This document shows, one piece after another, positions 54,021 to 62,652 of a DNA stretch of 64,000 bases. Positions within the stretch are counted from its first letter, which is position 1. Every line of letters starts with the position of its first letter. The translations under genes were made by a program, and so were the position numbers. The notes beneath the pieces are model-generated. The model was not told the DNA's origin. It ran no database searches and saw only the letters and a list, made by a program, of their open reading frames with translations. This DNA is from JBJELF01 sp051879015 (GTDB lineage Bacteria > Bacillota > Clostridia > Lachnospirales > Lachnospiraceae): assembly GCA_051879015.1 (NCBI GenBank), contig JBJELF010000046.1, forward strand, positions 1 through 64,000. The letters are read 5' to 3'.

Positions 54021-55174
54021 AGCTGCAAAGATGGATTTATGTCATTTTGGTGGTGATGGCGGTATATTTCTCCTTGATGTATGTGGATGTATTTCCTTCT
54101 TTGATGCTGTTGTTTTTGCTCTGCTTAGGTGTATTTTGTCAAGGACAGGCATACTATAATGCCAGCAATGTGTCGATGGAGATGGAGGAACAATATTTCA
54201 TCGCCAAGAGAAACGAGCCGAAGACTATTCATTTTTCGTTGAAAAATGAGAAGAAGCAGAAAGCAATTTGCTGTGAGCTGACGATTGAGATTACGGATAG
54301 GGCAAGAAAACAAAAAAAGAGGCAGGTTGTCACAGCTTGGACGCAGCAAAATAGTTGGTCGGATGTACCGATTTCTTTGTATATTGATGAGTTTGGATTT
54401 TTTGAGCTTCAAGTGAAGCAGGTTCGAGTGTTGGATTTTTTGGGGCTGTTAGGTTGGAGATGTAAATATTCGGATAAACACAGTGTCAAAATTTTAATTC
54501 TTCCGGAGGCGCAGCCGATGATGCTGATCTTAAATCGTATTATTGATAGGACAATCGGAGAGCAGGATCAATTTTCCATGAGTAAGGCAGGCAATGATCC
54601 ATCCCAGGTTTTTAATATTAGAAATTATCAAGATGGAGACCGAATACAGCAAATTCACTGGAAATTGAGTCAAAAGATGGAAAATTTGTTGGTAAAAGAG
54701 TTTTCCATGCCTTTGGGATGGCCAGCGAAGATTGTATTAGATTTTCATCATCAAGAATCGATATTTGATGAGCGCATGTTGGAAACACTTCTGTCCCTGT
54801 GCGTAGCATTGATGGAGTTGGAGATTCGATTTCAGATTGTATGGCAGCAGGAGAATGGATTATTTTTGTCTTGCACCAGCGAAGAAATGTTGGAGGAGAT
54901 TTTTCATTATCTATTTGAAAATAAATTGTCGGAGAAAGGAAACACTTTGGCGGAATACGAAAGTCAATATCCACAGACAACCTGTGAACATTTGTTTTAT
55001 CTTACTGATGAGCTTACGGAGGAAAATGCCTATGTTCTGGAAAGATGTCATTGTGCCAACGAAACAACGGTTTTTTGTATGGGGTCAGTAAGAACAGACA
55101 TTACTTTACAGATTATCCATTTGCAGGAAAAAAATTGGAAGAGTGAATTAGGAGAAACTCCGATTATCTTTTAG
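54017..55174 (+). CDS. DUF58 membrane protein
   Basis: A 385-residue DUF58 protein with two N-terminal TM segments (about 5-45), a beta-rich region and the DUF58 signature NIRNYQDGDRIQQIHWKLS followed by LLVKEFSMPLGW. The C-terminal von Willebrand-like part is short and incomplete, as in many members. It links MoxR to substrate proteins in known operons. Start overlaps the moxR stop (ATGA). Confidence 0.88.
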   Translation: MKLQRWIYVILVVMAVYFSLMYVDVFPSLMLLFLLCLGVFCQGQAYYNASNVSMEMEEQYFIAKRNEPKTIHFSLKNEKKQKAICCELTIEITDRARKQKKRQVVTAWTQQNSWSDVPISLYIDEFGFFELQVKQVRVLDFLGLLGWRCKYSDKHSVKILILPEAQPMMLILNRIIDRTIGEQDQFSMSKAGNDPSQVFNIRNYQDGDRIQQIHWKLSQKMENLLVKEFSMPLGWPAKIVLDFHHQESIFDERMLETLLSLCVALMELEIRFQIVWQQENGLFLSCTSEEMLEEIFHYLFENKLSEKGNTLAEYESQYPQTTCEHLFYLTDELTEENAYVLERCHCANETTVFCMGSVRTDITLQIIHLQEKNWKSELGETPIIF

Positions 55175-55186
55175 ATATTAAAAAGT

Positions 55187-55230
55187 AAACGCACATGCCC
55201 CGATTAGGGGGCACCACCGTACGGTAACCG
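55187..55230 (+). repeat. Structured spacer with GTAAACGCAC before the transglutaminase gene
   Basis: AGTAAACGCACATGCCCC and a GCCCC/GGGGGC hairpin, then ACGGTAACCG. The 10-mer GTAAACGCAC also occurs at about 4974 and, without the final C, at 30827. Significance unknown. Confidence 0.4.
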
Positions 55231-55244
55231 AAAGGATTTTATTT

Positions 55245-57716
55245 ATGAAAAAAAAGAAAAAATGGGTGTCTATTCAGGCTCTGCAGCCTAAAAGGTCGGA
55301 AAGAAACACTCATTGGAGTTTGGAGATTTGTGCTTTTCTAGCGGAAGTGTTGGGTATCTGGGGTGTATTTCACAGCTTTGCGGAAAGCTTCTTTGTGGAA
55401 TATAGCAGCATCTACCTATGGATGATGATTGTAAGTGTCTGTCTGCTGTCTGGTTTCATTGTCAAGGTAACAATGAAAAATTGGATTCCTATCGTTTTGG
55501 GGCTGTGTATTTGCTTGCTGCTGGTGTTCATGTCCAATGAGATGCTGCTGCGACAGTGGAAGTTTGTAGCGGAATTGATTCTCAGTGAAATAAAAATTTA
55601 TTTTGGCGGTTATGGAAATGTTTCGGTTTATCAAAAGCCCTCCAGTATGTGGACATTTTGGTGTATAGTCAGTATTTTATATGGGATTGTACTGACTCCC
55701 TGTTTTTATCAAAGACGTACAGGATTAGCAGCGGTGATTTTGCTCCTGGAAGTACTGTTGGCATCGATTATTGGAAAAATGCCCTCTGTATCCAGTGGAA
55801 TCTGTCTCATTCTATCCATAGCAATACTTCGTATGGTAGAATGTATGGAGCAGACGTTTCGGGATAAAAAATATCAGATAAGGCGGCTGTTGGAAAGCAT
55901 TTTGATTTTTACAATCTGCATGGGAGCAGCCTGGTTTGCTCATGGGACCGTATATGAATGGTTTTCAAATAACAAGCAGATTTACTATAGTTTTCGAACA
56001 AGCTTACACGATATGGACATAGAAGAACTTGCACAGAGTATGATAAATCGATTGGGAATGTATTTTCCGGCACAGGCAGGCAATGCAGGTGGTATTTTTA
56101 ATCGCAGCGGAAAAGTACAATATTCAGGAGAGGTGCATTTGCAGATAACTTGTGAGGAAGATTTAAATCAGTCATTGTATATTAAAGGCTATGCGGCGAG
56201 CAAATATACTTCTCAAGGCTGGAAAGTTGCGGAAAATTTTCCGGCTTATTCACGAACAATATGCTTAGGTTTGTTTAATACGGGTTTTTTAATAACGTCT
56301 AATTATCATATTCAAGACTATTTGGTAAGTGATGAGTCGAGTTTAAATTATAATATTATTTCTGTACGCAATGTAGGTGCAAATCAACATTTTCAATATG
56401 TTCCTTATTATAGTTATTTAGATGAGGAAGAGAATGGAATATTGATAGAGGATGCATATATTGAGGCAGCCAATACGAAGGAAAAAGAATATCTTGTGAT
56501 GGTATATGATATAGAACAGTGCAGCATGAATCTTGATAGATGGCTTCATAAGATGGCGGATGACACGGCTGATTTTACTCCTTTCTATATTAGGTGGGTC
56601 CATGAGCAAAATCTGGAAATTCCTGAGGGGGTGATGGAGAGTACGATAACAAAATTTCGTACAAAGGCAAAATACGAGTATATAAGCTATTCGAAAGCGA
56701 TAGCACTGGTGCGGGAGGAGTTATCTGATTACAAATACAGCACAGAGGCTTTAAGTGTGCCCTTAGGAGCGGATCCCGTGGATTATTTTATGAATGAGAG
56801 TAAAGAAGGATATTGTGTCTATTTTGCTTCTGCAGCTACACTGATGTTTCGGGCTTTGGGAATTCCTGCTCGTTATGCAGAGGGATATGTGCTGCAGGAA
56901 TCTGTAAAGGCAGGAGAGACGGTGGATGTCACTGATGCCAGTGCCCACGCTTGGGTGGAAATTTTTGATGATCAGTTTGGTTGGATTCCTGTGGAAGTAA
57001 CGGTTGGTTACTATGAAAAGGATATTTTGGCAGATGAGACGGAGAATACAATCGAAGAGGTTGAGGAATCAACTGACGAGACTGAAGAATCAGAAGAATC
57101 CATCGAAAAAGAAACGACCGAGAGTACGAATGATGTGATTGAGGCAGAGGAAAACTCTGCGGAAGAATCATTAAAATCAAATTTTCCGTTTTCTCAAAGT
57201 CAAGATCTGTCTAGTCATGGCTCTGGTCCAGGCGGAAGCAAAGGGACAGAGATAGATTCCTATCAGAATTTACGAAACTATTTGGTGCTCATTATATTGG
57301 GAGTTCTGTGTATGCTTAGTTCATGGTACATTCTTTTATGGCGCGTTCATGTCTGTGAGGTACGGAGAAATAGATGGATCAGACAGAAGAATCAGCGAAA
57401 AAAAGTATTGAGTTTATTTAGGCAAATAAAGCGACTCTGCAGCTATAGTGGTGCCCAGGTGGACGAATACACAGAGAATTTTACAGATGCCTTTCCATTT
57501 GTGAAATCCGAACAATTTGAGCATGTCTGTGAGATTGTAATTAAAGCGATGTTTTCCAGAGAGCCGATTACGAGGCAGGAAGCAGAGGTTGTGCTTGATT
57601 TATATTATCTTATTGAAGCAGAGATAATTAATGAGAGATTTATAGTCAACAATAAGAATGCTGTGCTGCAATGGATAAGATGGAAATGGAATCAGATACG
57701 CTACTATATATTATGA
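55245..57716 (+). CDS. Transglutaminase-like membrane protein (TgpA type)
   Basis: An 823-residue protein with about six N-terminal TM segments (to about 240), then an extracytoplasmic transglutaminase core. The core has Cys in SKEGYCVYFASAATL, His and Asp in SAHAWVEIFDDQFGWIP, and RALGIPARYAEGYV. An acidic, Glu/Ser/Thr-rich linker (about 600-650) and a last TM (about 680-700) follow. With MoxR and DUF58 it forms the classic cell-envelope operon, role not defined. Spacer of 70 bp from DUF58 contains a small hairpin. Confidence 0.88.
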   Translation: MKKKKKWVSIQALQPKRSERNTHWSLEICAFLAEVLGIWGVFHSFAESFFVEYSSIYLWMMIVSVCLLSGFIVKVTMKNWIPIVLGLCICLLLVFMSNEMLLRQWKFVAELILSEIKIYFGGYGNVSVYQKPSSMWTFWCIVSILYGIVLTPCFYQRRTGLAAVILLLEVLLASIIGKMPSVSSGICLILSIAILRMVECMEQTFRDKKYQIRRLLESILIFTICMGAAWFAHGTVYEWFSNNKQIYYSFRTSLHDMDIEELAQSMINRLGMYFPAQAGNAGGIFNRSGKVQYSGEVHLQITCEEDLNQSLYIKGYAASKYTSQGWKVAENFPAYSRTICLGLFNTGFLITSNYHIQDYLVSDESSLNYNIISVRNVGANQHFQYVPYYSYLDEEENGILIEDAYIEAANTKEKEYLVMVYDIEQCSMNLDRWLHKMADDTADFTPFYIRWVHEQNLEIPEGVMESTITKFRTKAKYEYISYSKAIALVREELSDYKYSTEALSVPLGADPVDYFMNESKEGYCVYFASAATLMFRALGIPARYAEGYVLQESVKAGETVDVTDASAHAWVEIFDDQFGWIPVEVTVGYYEKDILADETENTIEEVEESTDETEESEESIEKETTESTNDVIEAEENSAEESLKSNFPFSQSQDLSSHGSGPGGSKGTEIDSYQNLRNYLVLIILGVLCMLSSWYILLWRVHVCEVRRNRWIRQKNQRKKVLSLFRQIKRLCSYSGAQVDEYTENFTDAFPFVKSEQFEHVCEIVIKAMFSREPITRQEAEVVLDLYYLIEAEIINERFIVNNKNAVLQWIRWKWNQIRYYIL

Positions 57717-57765
57717 ATCTGTGGCGAAAAAAACATCGCTTTGTTGGAATGAAAGTCACTTTTTG

Positions 57766-57794
57766 TTGCAAAAATTCATAAATTAATGTATAAT
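57766..57794 (+). promoter_or_regulatory. Promoter of the structured ncRNA
   Basis: TTGCAA (57766-57771), 17-bp spacer, TATAAT (57789-57794); initiation would be near 57801. Confidence 0.8.
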
Positions 57795-57800
57795 TGCAAT

Positions 57801-58070
57801 AACAGCTGAATATTGGGTTCCATGGAGTAGTCTTTCCGTAGGTAAGATGTTCAAAGCAGGATGTTCGTAACAAACAGGGAGACTGACTGTGCTCCCTTAC
57901 GAAGGTAGAAAACGATCGCCAATATGGTCCTAGGACTGCTTGATTGTAAAGTTCGCTGCTTCGACAAAAAGACAGGATTCTAAAGTCTGAACAAGATGTA
58001 CGATTCCTGCAAAATGTTGTCAGTCAGAACTTCCACGGCTTGCCGTAGAGAGTAGTTAGAGACATATTGC
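57801..58070 (+). ncRNA. Structured non-coding RNA candidate of unknown family
   Basis: No ORF is supported, yet a consensus promoter sits just upstream and the sequence folds well. Domain 1 closes with ATATTGG (57810-57816) and CCAATAT (57919-57925). Inside it AGGGAG/CTCCCT (57876-57881/57892-57897) has a loop ACTGAC (57882-57887) complementary to GTCAGT at 58019-58024, a possible pseudoknot. CAGGA/TCCTG (57973-57977/58005-58009) and ACGGC/GCCGT stems lie downstream. It does not match tmRNA, SRP RNA or RNase P by eye. The raiA motif is one candidate I could not test. The 3' end is uncertain. Confidence 0.6.
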
Positions 58071-58182
58071 ATAATAATTATCATAAAAATTTCAATAATT
58101 TATACTTCCATTTTTTTCTAATATAAGTATAATAGATGAAATAATGTGGAAGCCAAAAGATATTGTTTGGCTGAGTTATTGT

Positions 58183-58237
58183 GAATTACCCACCACCTAA
58201 TGGCCAAAGTGCGCAGGTGAGAATGGGTTTTTTGGCT
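58183..58237 (-). repeat. Solo IscB-transposon end-like repeat, copy ii
   Basis: ACCCACCACCTAATGGCC and AATGGGTTTTTTGGCT match the ~57-bp unit at 62231 in opposite orientation. It precedes the LCP gene, and a small AGCCAAA/TTTGGCT hairpin is just upstream. Confidence 0.6.
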
Positions 58238-58278
58238 AAAATTTTATAAATAAGGGTGATAATAAGGAAGGATAATAC

Positions 58279-59475
58279 ATGGGTAATAAGAAAAAATTAG
58301 CCGCGAAGAAAAGACGAAATCAAATTATTATTTTGATATTGCAAATTATTTTTATCTTGTGTTTGATTTGTGTGAGCTATGTTGCAAGCTTGATGGATTT
58401 GATGCAGAGAGATAATTCCGATTATTCATTTTATCATAGAGATCGTACCTCAGAGGAAGTGATTGAGACAACAAAAGAAGAACAAACGGAGTCGGAGAGT
58501 GATAATACAGAGGACGCTACTAGTGCGGAAGAGACAGAGGAAAGTGTCACGAAAGAAATCGACACTAAGACAACTTACACTACATTTTTGTTGGTGGGTG
58601 TAGATGCTCGTGCTGGAGATGGATTGATTTCTAACACACATAGTGATACGGTAATTGTTTGTGTCATTAATGATCAGACAAAGCAGGTACGCCTTGCATC
58701 AATTTATCGTGACACGTATCTTCGTTGGGCAGATGGAACTTACGGTAAATTGACCGACCAGTTGTTCGATAAAGATATTTATCATCTGGTAGATTCTATT
58801 AATTATGATTTGGATTTGGATATTGATCGTTATGTAGTAGTTAACTGGGCAGTAGCGGCTAATATTGTCAATGCCTTGGGCGGAATTGATATGGAACTAA
58901 CCGATAAGGAAGTAGGTTATGGTGTGCCGAATGCAGATATCAATGGCTATATCAACACGATTGTAGAAAACACAGGTATTCCAAGTACTGGTATTTTTGA
59001 GGGAGGTATGCTGCATTTAGATGGTGTACAGGCAGTAGCTTATTGTCGTATTCGTTATGTCGGCAATGATTTTGAGAGAACTCATCGCCAGAGAAAGGTT
59101 ATCACAGCTGTGTTGGAGAAAGCCAAGGAAGAAATCGTTGATAAAAAGAGTATTTCTCCAATTATTAAAATTGCGGAAGATGCATTCCCAAATATTGGTA
59201 CCAATTTTGGTTATGCGGAACTTTTGATGTTGGCGGCAGATGTTATGAATTATGAGATTGAATCCCAGTATGGTTTCCCCAGCAACGAGGGAATTTATTC
59301 TTCGGCCACAGTCATAGGACGTATTCCAGAGAAGGATTGTATTGTGACAAGAGATTTCTGCGATGAAGTAAAGAAGCTGCATGAATTTTTGTATGATGAT
59401 ACCGATTATGTAGTACCACAGGATATTGTGGAGATTAATGAATATATTCGTAATATAGCAGAGATAAATGATTAA
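58279..59475 (+). CDS. LytR-CpsA-Psr (LCP) family ligase
   Basis: A 398-residue LCP protein that transfers wall polymers from lipid carriers to peptidoglycan. A cytoplasmic basic N terminus and one TM (about 14-37) are followed by an acidic linker and the LCP domain: FLLVGVDARAGDGLISNTHS, SDTVIVCVIND, ASIYRDTYLRW and LDGVQAVAYCRIRYVGNDFERTHRQ split between residues. The Arg/Asp ligands of the family are present. A TEEQTES-rich linker makes it a typical Clostridial version. A GC-rich hairpin follows. Confidence 0.92.
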   Translation: MGNKKKLAAKKRRNQIIILILQIIFILCLICVSYVASLMDLMQRDNSDYSFYHRDRTSEEVIETTKEEQTESESDNTEDATSAEETEESVTKEIDTKTTYTTFLLVGVDARAGDGLISNTHSDTVIVCVINDQTKQVRLASIYRDTYLRWADGTYGKLTDQLFDKDIYHLVDSINYDLDLDIDRYVVVNWAVAANIVNALGGIDMELTDKEVGYGVPNADINGYINTIVENTGIPSTGIFEGGMLHLDGVQAVAYCRIRYVGNDFERTHRQRKVITAVLEKAKEEIVDKKSISPIIKIAEDAFPNIGTNFGYAELLMLAADVMNYEIESQYGFPSNEGIYSSATVIGRIPEKDCIVTRDFCDEVKKLHEFLYDDTDYVVPQDIVEINEYIRNIAEIND

Positions 59476-59487
59476 AAAATTGATTAG

Positions 59488-59512
59488 GAGGGCAGGTGAT
59501 AAACCTGCCCTC
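59488..59512 (+). terminator. Hairpin after LCP gene
   Basis: GAGGGCAGGT pairs with ACCTGCCCTC, but no T run follows, so it is a weak terminator candidate. Confidence 0.5.
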
Positions 59513-59551
59513 TATATGGTGATACCTCGTCTGAGGGACATGGGAATTTAT

Positions 59552-60259
59552 TTAGAATATATGATTTAATTGCTTTTCATGTTGTAAGAAGGATTGTGTG
59601 TTTATCTTTTGAGAGGGAAGCAGCTTGGAACAGTGTGCAAAAGGCATAAGACTTTGAGTGATGTTTCCAGTGATTGGATTAAATAGGTAAATGATATCAG
59701 ACAGTAAAAGCGCCTCTCTGGGCGATGCAGTTAGCATTAGAACAGAAAGTTTGTGAGATTGCTTAAGCTCGTACAGCTCATCTAAAAAAGAAAAGTCGGA
59801 AAAGCTTGGAGTTAATTCGTCTGTAAATTCCAGCAGCAAAAGGTCAGGAAAGGTTGCTAAAGTTAGAATCAGCTGCTGCAATTTGGCACAGTAGCTTGGA
59901 CAGGCTGTATGAGGGGATGATATACAGTTGGTTTGATAATGTCTGACCAGAGTATTTAAGGGAGCTTGTTTAGAATCAGAAAGTGTGGGAGTAAAGGAAC
60001 TGTCCCAGGTCAGTGTTTCCTCCTTTAAGGATAAATGTCCAAGATGAAGAGGGAAATCAGTGCTGGGAAAAGAGATGCTTCCCTCTATAGGAGGATTGAT
60101 ACTTTTTATAAGGGAAAACAGTGGATTGTCGTTTATGGCGGGAGAAACAATGGAGACAAATTCACTGGGATAGACAGAAAAGGAAAGATGATTAAGGGAA
60201 AGCCATTGTCCCTGGGAATCTGAATAAGTGAGATCAGAGACACGAAGGATTGGTTTCAT
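59552..60259 (-). CDS. Degenerate ABC transporter ATPase-like protein
   Basis: A 235-residue protein with ABC-ATPase layout. The N-terminal strand set LRVSDLTYSDSQGQWLSLNH and the C-terminal LLLSDIIYLFNPITGNI match TauB/SsuB-type subunits. Walker A (GxxGxGKS) is replaced by SPAINDNPLFS at 39-49, the signature region reads CPSYCAKLQQL, and Walker B is LLLLEFTDEL. Catalysis looks lost. The frame is intact with an AGGAG site upstream, so it may be a regulatory or structural remnant. No permease is adjacent. Confidence 0.65.
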   Translation of the reverse strand: MKPILRVSDLTYSDSQGQWLSLNHLSFSVYPSEFVSIVSPAINDNPLFSLIKSINPPIEGSISFPSTDFPLHLGHLSLKEETLTWDSSFTPTLSDSKQAPLNTLVRHYQTNCISSPHTACPSYCAKLQQLILTLATFPDLLLLEFTDELTPSFSDFSFLDELYELKQSHKLSVLMLTASPREALLLSDIIYLFNPITGNITQSLMPFAHCSKLLPSQKINTQSFLQHEKQLNHIF

Positions 60260-60295
60260 ATGCGCTCCTGAAAAATAGAAGTTATATTATAATAT

Positions 60296-60329
60296 GATAC
60301 TATAGTCAAAAGGTCATACATTTCATGCC
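60296..60329 (+). repeat. Short dispersed repeat, truncated copy
   Basis: GATACTATAGTCAAAAGG with TCATACATTTCATGCC; directly followed by the solo IscB-end copy iii. Confidence 0.5.
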
Positions 60330-60330
60330 T

Positions 60331-60387
60331 GTCAACTACCATCACCTAATACCAAAAGGGTACAGGCGGCAGTGGGTTTCCGCCTAC
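60331..60387 (-). repeat. Solo IscB-transposon end-like repeat, copy iii
   Basis: GTCAACTACC and GTGGGTTTCCGCCTAC match copy i in reverse orientation, including ACAGGCGGCAG. Confidence 0.7.
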
Positions 60388-60461
60388 GTAATGAAAGGGT
60401 TTGATTTTTGAAAGTGTGCGTAATTTGCAAATTATGAGAGAGCAGATAAAATAGAATAAAT

Positions 60462-60485
60462 AAAAAAACCCATGTATAACATGGG
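60462..60485 (-). terminator. tRNA-type terminator left by prophage insertion
   Basis: On the minus strand CCCATGT/ACATGGG is followed by a T run; it belongs to the tRNA whose 3' end is at 60491. Confidence 0.85.
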
Positions 60486-60490
60486 TTAAA

Positions 60491-60514
60491 GCAGCTCCCG
60501 ACGGGACTCGAACT
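60491..60514 (-). other. Displaced tRNA 3' end, prophage attachment site
   Basis: On the minus strand AGTTCGAGTCCCGTCGGGAG resembles a T arm and acceptor 3' strand (TTCGAGT loop, CCCGT stem side, CGGGAGC acceptor). There is no matching 5' tRNA half; the sequence upstream (CTCGCTATT) is unrelated. This is the usual product of integrase insertion in a tRNA gene, the intact copy being at the other prophage end. The gap to 60764 holds only this and the lysin terminator. Confidence 0.72.
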
Positions 60515-60675
60515 AATAGCGAGAAAAAACCTTATTGAAAAATAAAGATTTTTTGAAGGTAATATTATAGGGTAATCACAAGAGTAACCAAGTAATTAGG
60601 CATAAAAATAAAATAACAAGGAAAGGACGCATAGTATCCAATAAAGCGACATGAAATCACAAAATGAGAAAAATC

Positions 60676-60726
60676 GTAAAAAATAGGGTTATCATCAAAT
60701 GAAATTTCTCATAAGATGATAACCCT
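60676..60726 (-). terminator. Endolysin terminator
   Basis: On the minus strand AGGGTTATCATC and GATGATAACCCT pair and a T run follows. Confidence 0.85.
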
Positions 60727-60764
60727 TATTCCATATTAACTATTAAGATTATTCTATAGAATAA

Positions 60765-62231
60765 TTAATTAGCTTTACTATAGGAATTATTCAAGCTACA
60801 ATATCCAATTGTATTCCCACATTGAATAAAACCCCATCCGTTATTCATGGTTTCTAATACATAAAATCCAAAACCTTTCCCCATCGTTGCGACAAGTGTT
60901 CCATTAACGGAATTAATTGCTCTGATATTTAATCCTGTTGGGTCGGTGACTGTTCTACCGATACATTTTTTTGTTACTGGCTTAAGATATGCTGAATAGA
61001 CATATCCTATGTAATTTTTATTTTCAAGCACAGTCTGTACCTTACACCAACCGTTTGTACCATTTTCAATAATATTTACATAAAGTCCATTTGGTAGCGT
61101 GACGATTAAATTAGAGTTATTAGAAGAACTTGCAGAACTTCTTAAATTTAATCCATCTCCTGAATTTACTGTAGCAATCTGTGGAACCGAATAGGCAGTT
61201 TTTGTTGTAGTGGTAGTAGATGATGTAATCTTAGATTTAAATTCCTTCCATAATTGATTACCAGTTTTTTTGTAATATGTATTTACATCATCTCCTACAT
61301 AAGGTCTTGGACACATTTTTCGTCCACTATGAACATCGTAATGTCGAATTACATTATCTACTGGAATATTATAACGAGCCATAATATCTTTTACTAAATC
61401 AATCGTATTGGTTACTGTTTTATCTGCAAAGTATAAGTCCCTTTCATTTCCTGTCAACTGGCTTGCTTTCATACCACTAGCGGAGTAGCAACACATCTCA
61501 ATTCCAATTGAATTTGCGTTGCGACATTCTGTTAAGTAAGAAGCCCCTACATATGCACCACAATGTCCTGCAATGTCTTTCTCTCTGACACCTCTATAAA
61601 TTCCTGTTTCATCCACAAAGTAATGAGCCGAAACACCGTTTGTATTTCCACTTGCATAATACTGTGCATTTGCTGCGGCAGTAGAAGATGGATTGGCAGT
61701 GTAATGTATTACAATCCATGTGATATCACCTTTTCCTCGATTCGCTACCGTATAATTATTTGTATTGTTATTAACATACGTTTCTATAATGTTCATTTCT
61801 CCATCCCCTTTCTTTCCAAAATAAAAGTGCCCCCATTCGTTTGAAATGAAATCACTTCCTAGATAATCATAATTTTTTAATAAATTTTGTACTTTTGATG
61901 TATCTAAATTTCCATTGCCATCTGAATATTTTGAATAGCTACGAAATTGATAAATTTTAGCGTACTGTAATCGCTTCTTACCATGTTCAAAAACTTCCTT
62001 GGCTATTTCTAAGCATTCATCATTTAAAACATCTGACGGGGCTGTAAAACAGCGAGAAAGGCAATCATCAAGTGATTGGTATTCTTCTGTGTTATACAAG
62101 TCGTAAATACACTGTGCAATTGCAAGAAGTGCCAAATAGTTCTTTCCGCAAAATACACTACCTTCAGCATAAATAACTTTAGCAATATTTTCTAATTCAG
62201 AATTTGTCATAAAATAAACTTTTGTTGTCAT
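60765..62231 (-). CDS. Phage endolysin: SleB-like hydrolase + amidase_2 + two SH3
   Basis: A 488-residue multidomain lysin. The N-terminal SleB-like hydrolase (about 8-140; IAKVIYAEGSVFCGKNYLAL) is followed by an Amidase_2 domain (about 165-340) with Zn ligands in WIVIHYTANPSS, RHYDVHS and MCPRPY. Two SH3-like repeats (GLNLRSSASSSN and GLNIRAINSVNG) at about 370-480 bind the wall. Two enzymes of different specificity in one chain is unusual. The start lies directly against an IscB-element end, and no ribosome site precedes it; MTNSELENI at 62210 is an alternative start. Confidence 0.85.
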   Translation of the reverse strand: MTTKVYFMTNSELENIAKVIYAEGSVFCGKNYLALLAIAQCIYDLYNTEEYQSLDDCLSRCFTAPSDVLNDECLEIAKEVFEHGKKRLQYAKIYQFRSYSKYSDGNGNLDTSKVQNLLKNYDYLGSDFISNEWGHFYFGKKGDGEMNIIETYVNNNTNNYTVANRGKGDITWIVIHYTANPSSTAAANAQYYASGNTNGVSAHYFVDETGIYRGVREKDIAGHCGAYVGASYLTECRNANSIGIEMCCYSASGMKASQLTGNERDLYFADKTVTNTIDLVKDIMARYNIPVDNVIRHYDVHSGRKMCPRPYVGDDVNTYYKKTGNQLWKEFKSKITSSTTTTTKTAYSVPQIATVNSGDGLNLRSSASSSNNSNLIVTLPNGLYVNIIENGTNGWCKVQTVLENKNYIGYVYSAYLKPVTKKCIGRTVTDPTGLNIRAINSVNGTLVATMGKGFGFYVLETMNNGWGFIQCGNTIGYCSLNNSYSKAN

Positions 62232-62652
62232 AGGCGGAAACCCATAGGCTTGCCTGTAGGAGGAAGCCTTGTGGTGGGTAGTCTATACAACTCTCCTTTC
62301 TGTTAAATACTTGCCTCGTGGTTCAAGAAGCTTTAAATTCTTGTATCCAACAGAAGCATTTAAATGCGTCCCATCTAAAAGTCTTAAATCCATACGCCCA
62401 GTTGCTCGTCTTCCAAAAATGAAACATTCCTTGTTTTGCCAAAGCACTTTATCGAATAATCGAAAACCTTTCACTAAATAATCAGCTTGGTTGCGTTTAC
62501 GTATGCCACCTTTCAGTATTTTACACTTATGTATCTGACGGTTATGGCAACGTACCTTTTTCTGATAGTAAACACATCCTAAAGGCTTAGCTTAGGCTAC
62601 TCACTCTGGGCTGTTAGACAACCCCACGGGCAAGCCCGTGGGTATTAGTGAG
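62229..62652 (-). mobile_element. IscB-type transposon remnant between holin and endolysin
   Basis: About 420 bp. Right end: the ~57-bp GGCGGAAACCCA repeat unit at 62231-62287. Left end: a CCCACGGG/CCCGTGGG hairpin at 62624-62643. Between them is a C-terminal iscB piece. No transposase (TnpA) or complete guide-RNA region is present, so it is a deleted, non-autonomous element. Confidence 0.75.
62283..62591 (-). pseudogene. iscB C-terminal fragment
   Basis: About 103 codons remain, ending in KGFRLFDKVLWQNKECFIFG, MDLRLLDGTHLNASVGY and LLEPRGKYLTERR with a TAG stop. This matches the C-terminal region of IscB (HNH endonuclease, Cas9-ancestor) proteins as I know them. RuvC and HNH parts are missing. 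A TAA at 62592-62594 closes the frame upstream, and the fragment has no start. Confidence 0.72.

Noticed and set aside
57801..58070. Region as RNase P or SRP RNA
   Set aside because: Lacks the RNase P GAGGAAAGTCC motif and the SRP Alu/GNRA apical sequence.
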